Positions 29,001 to 33,531 of a DNA stretch of 33,531 nucleotides are shown here, piece by piece. A program made the position numbers and the translations under genes. Every line of letters begins with the position of its first letter. The first letter of the stretch is position 1. This stretch comes from Streptomyces sp. adm13(2018) (GTDB lineage: Bacteria; Actinomycetota; Actinomycetes; Streptomycetales; Streptomycetaceae): the NCBI RefSeq assembly GCF_008042145.1, contig NZ_RDBH01000129.1:124514-158044 (forward strand), in the 5' to 3' direction. Under the pieces are notes generated by a model. It saw only the letters and a program-made list of their open reading frames with translations. It made no database searches and was not told the DNA's origin.

Positions 29001-30747
29001 GGGCTGGGCCGACAAGATCGTCAAGAAGGTCAAGAAGAAGGTCAAGAAGACCGTCAAGTCGGCCTACAAGCACGTCAAGAAGGCCGTCAAGAAGGTCGCC
29101 AAGGTCGTCAAGAAGGCCGCCAAGCACGTCAAGAAGGCCGTCAAGAGGGTGGTGAAGCGGGCCAAGCGGGCGGTGCGGAAGGCCGTCCGGTACGTGGCCG
29201 ACAGCGTCAGAAAGGTCAAGAGATACGTCAAACGTGTCTACAAGACCGTGAAACGCGTCGCCCACAAGGTCGTCAAGCATGTGAAGAAGGCGGTCCGCAA
29301 GGTCGCCAAGGCCGTCAAACACGTGGCCAAGAAGGTGGTCAAGGCGGCCAAGAAGGTCGGCAGAGCCGTCAAGAAGGCGGCGAAGGCGACTGCCAACTTC
29401 GTCAAGCAACACGCCTCGACCATCGCCTCGGTCGCCGTCGGCATCGCCGTCTTCGCGGGCTGCACCGCGATCACGGCCGGCGTCGGAGCCATCGGCTGCG
29501 CGGCCCTCGCGGGCGCGGCGGCCAACGGTGTCGGCTACATGATGAGCGACGGTCCGAAGTCGGTCGGCGGATTCCTGGGAGCGGTCGCCATCGGCGCCGT
29601 GACCGGTGCCGCGGGTGGTGTCGGCGGTCGTCTCGCGGCGAGCGCCGCGGGCAAGCTGCTCTCCGGCACGGCCGGCAAGATCGCGACGAACGTCGCGGAG
29701 AGCGCCGGCGAGGAAGCCCTCACGGGCGCGGTCGAGTACGGCACCTCGTGTGTGAACAGCGAGGAGGGCTGCTCGGTCGCCGGAGCCGCGAAGGCGGCGA
29801 CGATCGGCGCGGTGATGGGCGGCGCGTTCGGCGCGAAGGGCAAGGGCAAGGGCCCGAAGGCGAAGGACTCGCCCGGTGGCTCGTCCGGTCCCGGGTGCCC
29901 GATCCGCCGCGGCAACACGCCGCACAGCTTCACCGGCAAGACGCCGGTGCTGATGGCGGACGGCACGACCAAGCAGATCTCCAAGGTCAAGGCGGGCGAC
30001 AAGGTCCTCACGGCCGAGCCCGGCAAGAAGACCCAGGAGATCCACGAGGTCAAGCAGGTCATCGTCACGAAGACCGACCGCGACTACGTCGACGTCACCG
30101 TGAAGACGGAGGCCGGTCCGAAGACGATCGAGACCACCGAGCACCACCAGTTCTACGAGTCCACCCGCAACGCCTGGACGCAGGCGGGCGACCTCAAGGT
30201 CGGCCAGAAGCTCCAGAACGGCGAGGGTGCGCCGACGTCGATCGTCGACGTGAAGTCGTACAAGGCCGACAGGACGACGTACGACCTGAGCATCGAGGGC
30301 CTGCACACGTACTTCGTGTTCGCGGGCGACACGGTACTGGCGGCGGACCCGAACGACGCGGTGCTGGTGCACAACTGCGGTGGCGAGCAGCCTGGTCACT
30401 CAAGCGTATGTGAGTGCGATCCGGAGAAGCCGAGGAGCGAGGTGACCCTCGACAGGGACTCCTTCGAATCCGCGCGGAACACCGGGCTGGACATCGTCGG
30501 TCCGCTTGACACCGGAACCCGGAAGACTCTGCGGGGCCGACTGGAAATCGCCGTCGAAACCTTCGGCAAGGTGACCGGATTCACCGGAAAGAGCAATGGC
30601 GATTACAGGGAGTTCCGCCTCGACGTTGACGAGAAGAAGGGTGCGCACATCAATGTCATGACGGGCAGGGGCGCGAACGTTCGCAAGTACGCGATCCGCT
30701 GGCCGTCCGCGACCGTCGCCCCCTGGCTCAGGAAGTTGCAGAGATGA
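20002..30747 (+). CDS. WapA/Rhs-type polymorphic toxin with LamG modules, pretoxin-HINT and novel C-terminal tip
   Basis: A 3581-residue exported protein. Residues 1-45: signal peptide. About 120-370: WapA-like N-terminal region. About 370-550: DNRLRE-type domain (TQIKVGSYDS, FLQFSSL). About 660-770: DUF6531-like start of the Rhs shell. LamG-like modules at about 904-1133, 1192-1417 and 1940-2147 (YWRLGET, FNGTTSYVEM, VSLWFKT). YD repeats at about 730-900, 1430-1930 and 2155-2940. Rhs core 2954-2999 (WYSPETGQFNSRD, DPTGHW). Lysine-rich helical region about 3005-3133, then a Gly/Ala hydrophobic region about 3134-3230. Pretoxin-HINT 3309-3459: nucleophile Ser3309, TTEHHQF, ending VLVHNC. Tip 3460-3581, unclassified. 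The Rhs shell is expected to encapsulate the tip and the HINT domain to release it by self-cleavage at or near a cell surface. The next gene overlaps the stop. Start ATG 20002 follows AAAGG by 9 nt. Confidence 0.94.
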   Translation: MRIRRVRSPRLFPPGRTGRRRLRATALSVLISLFLMLTTESALAAGVTLGPVKMPRLSLSGLWQWVSENPLDTPDQQGGTARGKSHQASADATSLEGKAGRKPGKGKGELPLFERETDDPDEARTGRAPGTAKSFDARTSKRDAKKSTATSDYYVNADGSTTVRHFAGRTNFKGADGTWKAIDTSLTEDEDGRLQQTANSLDVEFAPTAADERLASVDFGAGRSLAYALKGAAQAEPTVAGNGTVTYADVLPDTDVQLVPLAEGFKENVVLRSPQAANSWTFPLAVKGLTPRVAEDGDVEFTDANGKVTATIPHAFMEDSRIDPRSGDPAQSRAVTYELVTVDGEPALRMTADRAWLDDPARVYPVTVDPTVTASNSTYTQNTIGGDHSTETQIKVGSYDSGTNKTNSFLQFSSLGTTLAGKRVTAATLNVYALWSSTCAAQSFSVHPVTQSWTPSGVTSYPGPSFGPAMGTATPAPGASCSNSGNSASVGVKMPVSLNTTWFNNVAGGAANYGLALTAPTNDMLHWKKFHSDNSATAGFRPALDLTYTANTAPQINAQYPPANFQANTLQPELLVYASDADKGPSPLSYTFEVYDGDATGTPTLIATSGAVSKGSWKVPAGKLKWSKNYDWYVEASDGTSAVVEGSRFTTAVPQPPVTSGLSMNTDGHDFDPSDGNYTTEDTDAQVSVIGPSLEIERSYNSLDPRLDSAFGAGWSTIVDMKAVEVKDGAGALTSVIITYPGGEQVAFGRNSDGTFVPPLGRYARLAAVTGGYTLTDKDFTEYAFTQATAKTGTYALKTIKDYAGRTETFSYDAGKRLTKITNEVSKRNLGLTWYQPASATAWHVQTVFTDQATAGDANSVQTWQYTYTGDQLTKVCPPADWSKCTTYSYATGNHYRTTVLDADPFAYWRLGETSGTVAQDALDANQGQYNGTYKNVALGGTGPLAGSTQKAATFNGTTSYVEMPAAPGATPSYTSVSLWFKTSTAGGVLFYYGDKPLSDPDPVANTTKNTPAVYVGTDGKLRGCLAMSPGCMSTITSTPVVTDGKWHNAVLTGVANSQTLYLDGAAVGSLSGAINDWVQPYIALGAGVNTMGWPAMNANDKLGHFTGQLAEVAIFSEPLSADVIRTQYDSAVRSAGLLQKITTPGAKTQASVVYDTTDDRVLQATDGNGGTWKLNPPTITGSSQVYRSAVMGTAPAGYWRLDDTQAAAQAANQVNTGFGTYNNVIQGDEGPFGPGDASASTFDGSTSFVEIPYGPLHAKTDRSVELWFKTAEPGVIMSDQARAPNDPLGAGAAYSPLLYVGADGKLRGHWWSVSGSGTADFGTADFGTTATVTDDKWHHAVLSAKGTTQTLYLDGVKQKDFTGAANDQSTTRTFIGAGFGKGWFSSPGDVSYFTGSIAEVSVHAKGLTEADVATHWSAYKASSGIAPVKTVKLTDPKDRTLTYVYDAEMGNRLLAAIDTEGDRTTYGYDTGGFLHTITDANGNRSINGHDVRGNTVSQTTCQNTAANKCSTEYYTFYPDSTTAFPPMDLRNDLILTERDGRSTGPTDNAYLTSYSYDAGGNLLSVTTPPVAGHPNGRTASTTYTTATTPAAEGGTAVTPAGLVSLVTTPGGRRTTYSYFSTGDLAKITDANGASVEYTYDKLGREISKKEVSDANPAGLVTSQTYDKNDQVLTETTPAVTNRVTGAKHQAKTTTGYDPDGNILSQTVQDLTGGDTARVTSMTYDAYNQMATRTDPGGDTTSFAYDVYGNKVKETDPAGTVNTYTFDGEQRPLTTSLLDYTGDPYNPTAPTTLVQESRAYDPAGRLASITDSLGWQTAYTYTDDGLSASVVRKDPQTGKSFTEQANTYDAAGNLIEQITNDGQTRSTFTVDAADRTVSEILDPNGLARTTQTSYDPDDNVVSETDRDPATGDVSTTDTRYDALGNITGSTSHDGTTAPVARYKLDETTGFGLADSSGANNTGTHGTGMHWNTDRGGNGAFDGDANSWAQTSGPVVNTAGSFTVSAWVKLSSTAANRTFLAQDGKEASGFQLYYSTAYGWTFNRHATDTYDPAIVRVSSGTAAVTANTWTHLVGVYDQASSQIRLYVNGVASGTPATFGTPWDATGPLQLGRRWYKGAYAENHLGGLDDVQVYGEALTAAQVTALKGGTLPAAGSSVRTTSWKLDQRGLPVSQTDTAGNVTDYGYDELGQQTSVTEPAVMAEQNGGTPVSVRPVTMTGYNTFGEPTESSDPLGNVVTTAYDAEGQELSTTSPEYLAPGASAPIRATSYNEYNKLGQVTAEVDPLGGRTTYSYTQLGDLASVSEPGGGTTRYTYSTNGDQLSATRPNGARQEMTYDYLGRELTSTDIVRQPTQRAYTAINEYNAPGGELSRVVSPQGVSESYKYNADSEVVEVTDGAGKVSRFTYDMDGQPLTVTEPDGTSTRNTYDGFGQLVKTDDLSETGAVLRTASTGYDRAGNMVSATDHRGHTKTFAYDSSGLITKIVEPVSATESITTTYGYDAAGNQTRFTDGRGNPFLTTYNTWGLPEAQIEPSTPTHPNLADRTFTAVYDGGGRMKESRSPGGVNISFEYDVKSRLVRQSGTGAEAVTADHTYDYDADDRITAVAGLGTEKNTFSYDDRGLLLTANGPSGSSSFAYDGDGGMTSRTDASGTSTFGYDTAGRLKTANDGLTGSTATYGYDVNSNVTSVDYGTGKAKRSFGYDKLERLTSDSLTSPTGKTLASFTYGWDADDNLTSKTTTGLAGSTANTYTYDWADRVTSWNNGTTNQVYGYDASGNRTRVGGDTYTYDARNRLTSDGHSAYTYTARGTLSSVTDEASRVTNMKVDAFNRVIQEGNRTYTYDGLDRVLNAKDETGTELYAFKYSGDGNEVASDGLSTYSRDAGGAVVGIKNAVSSVLALTDLHTDVVAQFTTTGEALTGSTTYTPFGKVVQSATMLGSLGYQSGWTDPETAKVNMAARWYSPETGQFNSRDTVALSGVPNSISANRYAYADGNPMTGMDPTGHWPGWADKIVKKVKKKVKKTVKSAYKHVKKAVKKVAKVVKKAAKHVKKAVKRVVKRAKRAVRKAVRYVADSVRKVKRYVKRVYKTVKRVAHKVVKHVKKAVRKVAKAVKHVAKKVVKAAKKVGRAVKKAAKATANFVKQHASTIASVAVGIAVFAGCTAITAGVGAIGCAALAGAAANGVGYMMSDGPKSVGGFLGAVAIGAVTGAAGGVGGRLAASAAGKLLSGTAGKIATNVAESAGEEALTGAVEYGTSCVNSEEGCSVAGAAKAATIGAVMGGAFGAKGKGKGPKAKDSPGGSSGPGCPIRRGNTPHSFTGKTPVLMADGTTKQISKVKAGDKVLTAEPGKKTQEIHEVKQVIVTKTDRDYVDVTVKTEAGPKTIETTEHHQFYESTRNAWTQAGDLKVGQKLQNGEGAPTSIVDVKSYKADRTTYDLSIEGLHTYFVFAGDTVLAADPNDAVLVHNCGGEQPGHSSVCECDPEKPRSEVTLDRDSFESARNTGLDIVGPLDTGTRKTLRGRLEIAVETFGKVTGFTGKSNGDYREFRLDVDEKKGAHINVMTGRGANVRKYAIRWPSATVAPWLRKLQR
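23953..23988 (+). repeat. 15-bp tandem repeat within the second LamG module
   Basis: GGCACCGCCGACTTC occurs at 23953 and 23968, followed by GGCACC at 23983, encoding GTADF twice. It lengthens a surface loop of the module by five residues per copy and may vary between strains by slippage. Confidence 0.8.
29014..29400 (+). repeat. Lysine-rich imperfect repeat within the Rhs gene
   Basis: About 129 codons dominated by AAG, GTC and GCC, reading mostly as Lys-Lys-x-Val/Ala in four-residue steps (for example KKVKKAVKKV). It has no Pro and almost no acidic residues, so it should form a long, strongly basic helix. It lies between the Rhs core and the hydrophobic region before the HINT domain. Confidence 0.85.
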
Positions 30748-31214
30748 CCGAGAACAACGCCTACGGAAGCCGACCGGACTACCTTCCGGCCTTCATGAAC
30801 GACCCGCGGGACGAGGACGGTCGCCTTGTCGTGCGACTGGACCTTGGCGAGAGCCGGGAACTGGACCGGGCGACCCTCGGCAGGTTCCCGGCCGCCTCCG
30901 GCGATGCCATCGACTTCGACAGCGCCTCGTACGACGACCGACTGTGGTGGGACGACGAGGAACAGTGGGTGACGATGGCGTCGGAGCTGCTCGCGCCGTA
31001 CGCGCAGCGTGAGAAGCGGGTGGCTGTCATGTGGGGAAACCTGCTGATGCCGACCGTGACCATGCCCGCGGATGTCGCGATCCGGCACGCGCGGGACATC
31101 CTCGATGCCGGACCGCATTTCTGGATCCACCCCCTGGGTGGGTCCGCCCTCATCGAGTGCCTGATGGACGGGCAGGTGACGGTGGCGACGATCCCGTCGG
31201 CGCCGTCCGAGTAG
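30744..31214 (+). CDS. Candidate immunity protein for the Rhs toxin tip
   Basis: A 156-residue acidic protein starting at ATG 30744, which overlaps the toxin stop (ATGA). It is Asp/Glu-rich, opposite to the basic toxin tip, without signal peptide or membrane helix, so it would act in the cytoplasm. Trp-rich segments (DRLWWDDEEQW, HFWIHPLGG) are notable. I recognise no immunity family. Position directly after the toxin tip, translational coupling and opposite charge are the evidence. About 19 of 156 codons end in A/T, intermediate between the tip and the Rhs body. Confidence 0.8.
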   Translation: MTENNAYGSRPDYLPAFMNDPRDEDGRLVVRLDLGESRELDRATLGRFPAASGDAIDFDSASYDDRLWWDDEEQWVTMASELLAPYAQREKRVAVMWGNLLMPTVTMPADVAIRHARDILDAGPHFWIHPLGGSALIECLMDGQVTVATIPSAPSE

Positions 31215-31241
31215 ATCCGGGAGGATCCGACTAGATCCGGG
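31212..31241. repeat. Short direct repeat after the immunity gene
   Basis: TAGATCCGGG occurs at 31212-31221, starting with the stop codon, and again at 31232-31241, with a period of 20 bp. It may be a trace of past tip/immunity recombination or chance. Confidence 0.45.
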
Positions 31242-31262
31242 TGGTACCCACACCCACCAAGT

Positions 31263-31300
31263 GAGAGGCCCCGCCGGGACACGTGCCGGCGGGGCCTCTC
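31263..31300. terminator. Strong bidirectional terminator
   Basis: GAGAGGCCCCGCCGG (31263-31277) and CCGGCGGGGCCTCTC (31286-31300) are perfect 15-bp arms with an 8-nt loop, located between the convergent immunity and duplicated-domain genes. Confidence 0.9.
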
Positions 31301-31315
31301 CGCGTCTTCGCCCCC

Positions 31316-32014
31316 TCAGCCCGTCTTCACCCAGTCCCCGCACCCCGACGACTTGAAGTACGCGTCCGACGCGCTCACCTTCACGATCGCCGTGCCCGTC
31401 ACGTTGTCGTTCGCCAGGATCGAGTCCGTGCCGTGGGTCGCGTCCTGCGCTCGCTCCCAGTAGCACTCCGCGTCCTTGTTGCCCGTCGACTTGTACGTGC
31501 CCGGGGCGATGTCCACGCCCACCTTGAACATGCCGCCGTCGCCCTTGAGCGTCGTGCCCGGCGTGCCCTTCGCCTTCGCGTCGACCGTTTCCCACGTGCC
31601 GCAGCCCGAGCTCTTGAAGAGCTTGTCCGTCGCCTTGATCTCCACGTACGCCGTGCCCGTCACGTTGTCGTTGGCGAGGATCGAGTCCGTGTCGGCCGAG
31701 GCGTTCTTCGCGCGCTCCCAGTAGCAGCCCGCGTCCTCGTTGCCCGTCGAGCGGTAGAGGCCCGGCTTCGCGTCGGAGCCGACCTCGAAGTCGCCGTCTC
31801 CGCCGATCGTGGGGCCCTTCTTCTCGGCGGCCTCCGGTGCCTTCTTTTCGCCGCCCTGCTTGGCAGGCTGCTCCTGCCTCTGCTTCGCGCCCGTCGTGGG
31901 CTCCGTGTCGCCGCCCCCGCCCACCGCCGCGCCGATCACGACGACCGCGACGACCGCGCCGGCCGCGGTGAGGACCTTGTGGCGGGCGAACCAGTTGCGC
32001 TTCTGCTGAGACAT
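31316..32014 (-). CDS. Membrane-anchored protein with duplicated two-Cys domain
   Basis: A 232-residue protein; ATG 32014 is chosen because GGAAGG lies 10 nt upstream and a typical MSQQKRNWFARHK start follows. Residues 14-32 are a single membrane helix or uncleaved signal, 33-70 a Lys/Glu/Gln-rich tether, and then two copies of a domain of about 70 residues: 73-142 and 158-228. Each copy has CYWERA, DSILANDNVTGTA and FKSSGCG with two Cys (97/138 and 184/225), probably one disulfide per domain. The repeats are similar at DNA level too, suggesting recent duplication. Similar single-domain proteins occur in Streptomyces and mycobacteria without assigned function. It is probably exposed outside the membrane. 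Confidence 0.88.
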   Translation of the reverse strand: MSQQKRNWFARHKVLTAAGAVVAVVVIGAAVGGGGDTEPTTGAKQRQEQPAKQGGEKKAPEAAEKKGPTIGGDGDFEVGSDAKPGLYRSTGNEDAGCYWERAKNASADTDSILANDNVTGTAYVEIKATDKLFKSSGCGTWETVDAKAKGTPGTTLKGDGGMFKVGVDIAPGTYKSTGNKDAECYWERAQDATHGTDSILANDNVTGTAIVKVSASDAYFKSSGCGDWVKTG

Positions 32015-32078
32015 GGCTGTGGCACCTTCCGGGCGCTGTGAGAACTCCGCTGTCGGGACTCCGTGTTCCGATGGAGTA

Positions 32079-32107
32079 ATCACAACAGAGACTGTGAACC
32101 GAGTCAA
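32079..32107 (-). promoter_or_regulatory. Promoter of the duplicated-domain gene
   Basis: On the minus strand TTGACT (32107-32102) and TGTGAT (32084-32079) are 17 bp apart, giving a leader of roughly 60 nt before ATG 32014. The -35 lies in the centre of the 32095-32116 inverted repeat. Confidence 0.5.
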
Positions 32108-32116
32108 CACGGTTCA
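32095..32116. promoter_or_regulatory. Inverted repeat in a divergent promoter region
   Basis: TGAACCG (32095-32101) and CGGTTCA (32110-32116) are perfect 7-bp arms, 8 bp apart, around the minus-strand -35. GTGAACC recurs at about 32140. This is a candidate operator, possibly for the HTH protein encoded at 32200. Confidence 0.5.
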
Positions 32117-32199
32117 GGAGAATCAAGTCTGCTCACGCCGTGAACCCGATCCGACGCTATGCTCCGTGTGTTCACATACGTACGAGGGGAGACGGACAG

Positions 32200-33531
32200 G
32201 TGCCCGAAGAGAGCACGACAGAGGTCACCGCCGCCGGCATCGCCCGGCTCGCCGGCGTCGGCAGGGCCGCCGTCAGCAACTGGCGCCGCCGCCACGCCGA
32301 CTTCCCCAAGCCCGTCGGCGGCACCGAGACCAGCCCGTCGTTCTCCCTCGCCGACATCGAGCAATGGCTCCGCGACCAGGGGAAACTCGCTGAGGTCCCG
32401 CTCCGTGAGCGCGTCTGGCAGCAGCTCGCCGGCCACCCCGGCGGCACCGTCACCGGCCTCCTCCACACCGGCTGCGCCCTGCTCCTCCTCCGCGCCCGCC
32501 CGGGCGCCTGGACCGAGCTGGCCGCTCTCCCCGACGACCGCCTCGGCGCGCTCCTGCCCGGCGTCTTCGAGGAGGTCCTCACCGCCCGCTTCGGCCCGCA
32601 CCGGTCGGTTCACACCCCCACCCCCGCGGAGACGCTCCCCGCCGTCCCCCTGCTCCGTGCCGCCGTCGAGCTGGCCGGCGAGCTGGGCGGCGCCCGCCAG
32701 GCCTTCGAGTTCCTGCTCGGTCGCCACCTCGACGCCAACCCCCGCCAGTACACGCTCACCCCGCCCCCGCTGGCCGAGCTGATGGCCGCCCTCGCCGCCG
32801 CGGCATCCGAGGGCCGCCCCGTCGCCACCGTCCTCGACCCGGCCTCCGGCACCGGCGGCCTGCTGCGCGCGGTCCCGCACCCCACCGCGCTCCACGCCCA
32901 GGACGCCGACCCCGACCTGGCCGCCCTCTCGGCCCTCCGGCTGGCCCTCCACGGCGACGCCGACGTCCGGGCCGCCGCCGGCGACACGCTCCGCGCCGAC
33001 GCCTTCCCGGCGCTCGCCGCCGACGCCGTCCTGTGCCACCCCCCGTTCAACGAGCGGGCCTGGGGCCACGACGAACTCGCCTACGACCCCCGCTGGGAGT
33101 ACGGCTTCCCGGCCCGCACCGAGTCCGAGCTGGCCTGGGTGCAGCACGCCCTCGCCCGGCTCCGCCCCGGCGGCACCGCCGTCCTCCTCATGCCGCCCGC
33201 CGTCGCCTCCCGCCGCTCCGGCCGCCGCATCCGCGCCGACCTGCTGCGCCGCGGCGCGCTCCGGGCCGTCATCGCCCTCCCGGCCGGCGCCGCACCCCCG
33301 TACGGCATCCCGCTCCACCTCTGGGTGCTCGTCCGCCCCGGCGCCGACGAACGGCCCCCGGCGGAGACCCTGTTCGTGGACACCGCGGGCCTCGTCCCGG
33401 ACGCCGGACGCGACAAACTCCCCTGGCCCGCCCTGAAGAACGCGGTGCTCGACGCCTGGACCGGCCGCGGCGGCGACGAGTCCGTCGCCCGCACCGTCCC
33501 CGTCATCGAACTCCTCGACGACGAGGTCGAC
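32200..33531 (+). CDS. HTH plus N6-adenine DNA methylase protein (3' truncated by window edge)
   Basis: 444 codons are visible and the frame is open at the right edge. GTG 32200 follows AGGGGAG. Residues about 10-60 are a MerR/AlpA-like HTH (AAGIARLAGVGRAAVSNW, then FSLADIEQWLRDQGK). Residues 60-190 are helical, similar in position to the HsdM N-terminal domain. Residues from 190 are the type I-like N6 methylase: motif I DPASGTGGLL (D213) for S-adenosylmethionine, and motif IV CHPPFN at 279-284, where the usual catalytic Asn of NPPF/Y is His280. No restriction or specificity subunit is in the window; the remainder lies beyond the edge. It may be a solitary methylase, part of a defence system, or a catalytically altered regulator. 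Confidence 0.88.
   Translation, partial: MPEESTTEVTAAGIARLAGVGRAAVSNWRRRHADFPKPVGGTETSPSFSLADIEQWLRDQGKLAEVPLRERVWQQLAGHPGGTVTGLLHTGCALLLLRARPGAWTELAALPDDRLGALLPGVFEEVLTARFGPHRSVHTPTPAETLPAVPLLRAAVELAGELGGARQAFEFLLGRHLDANPRQYTLTPPPLAELMAALAAAASEGRPVATVLDPASGTGGLLRAVPHPTALHAQDADPDLAALSALRLALHGDADVRAAAGDTLRADAFPALAADAVLCHPPFNERAWGHDELAYDPRWEYGFPARTESELAWVQHALARLRPGGTAVLLMPPAVASRRSGRRIRADLLRRGALRAVIALPAGAAPPYGIPLHLWVLVRPGADERPPAETLFVDTAGLVPDAGRDKLPWPALKNAVLDAWTGRGGDESVARTVPVIELLDDEVD

Noticed and set aside
29014..29400. Lysine-rich stretch as a separate histone-like protein gene
   Set aside because: It is in frame with the Rhs protein without a stop or ribosome site and is flanked by Rhs core and HINT domains.
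23416..30399. Minus-strand open frame of 2327 codons opposite the Rhs gene
   Set aside because: Shadow of the Rhs reading frame; its composition follows complementary codon bias and shows no domain.
31212..31241. Attachment site of an integrated element
   Set aside because: Ten-base repeats 20 bp apart without an integrase or tRNA nearby; too short to support.

Overview
The window is chromosomal DNA from a high-GC actinomycete, almost certainly a Streptomyces. Coding frames have third positions that are nearly all G or C, starts are a mix of ATG and GTG, several adjacent genes overlap by 4 bp, and the gene families are typical of the genus: a WhiJ-like HTH/DUF397/ATPase trio, a SCO6745-like protein, an FtsX-type ABC exporter and DUF1524 lipoproteins. 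I saw no rRNA, tRNA, CRISPR array, insertion sequence or replication origin.

Layout. 1-1202: 3' part of a proline-rich protein carrying a zinc-dependent nucleic-acid deaminase domain and a SUKH-4-like immunity domain in one chain. 1361-2263: DivIVA/FilP-like coiled-coil protein. 2341-4635: secreted protein with FG-GAP/VCBS-type repeats. 4645-6264: anti-sigma-type ATPase (minus strand) divergent from an XRE-family DUF5753 regulator and its overlapping DUF397 partner. 6286-7851: DHA2 drug exporter (minus strand). 7852-8408: gene-poor stretch with an orphan coding-like segment. 8409-11764: ABC ATPase and FtsX permease. 11918-15457: mfd. 15489-17049: TetR/WHG repressor divergent from a SCO6745-family gene, around a perfect 27-bp palindrome. 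17138-19837: DUF1524 HNH lipoprotein, an unrecognised (GNAT-like?) protein, and a membrane protein/membrane-anchored BMP-like pair. 20002-31214: a 3581-residue WapA/Rhs-type polymorphic toxin with an overlapping candidate immunity gene. 31316-32014: membrane-anchored protein with a duplicated two-Cys domain (minus strand). 32200-end: 5' part of an HTH plus N6-DNA methylase protein.

The most interesting unit is the Rhs locus. It has an export signal, a DNRLRE-type region, three LamG-like modules inserted in a YD-repeat shell, an Rhs core, a lysine-rich helical segment of about 130 residues, a hydrophobic Gly/Ala-rich stretch, a pretoxin-HINT domain with Ser and His-Asn-Cys ends, and an unclassified 122-residue C-terminal tip. 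The tip has clearly different codon usage: 24 of 122 codons end in A/T, against 3 of 151 in the HINT domain before it. The candidate immunity gene starts inside the toxin stop codon. Together with the deaminase/SUKH-4 gene at the left edge, the window holds two polymorphic-toxin-type elements.

Regulatory signals visible directly include the TetR palindrome with a degenerate second copy and a probable leaderless tetR transcript; two further promoter-like -10 elements placed so that transcription would begin at the start codon (17138, 17913); a hairpin that would mask the ribosome binding site of the FG-GAP gene; an inverted repeat around the -35 of the 32014 gene; and a strong 15-bp-stem bidirectional terminator at 31263-31300.
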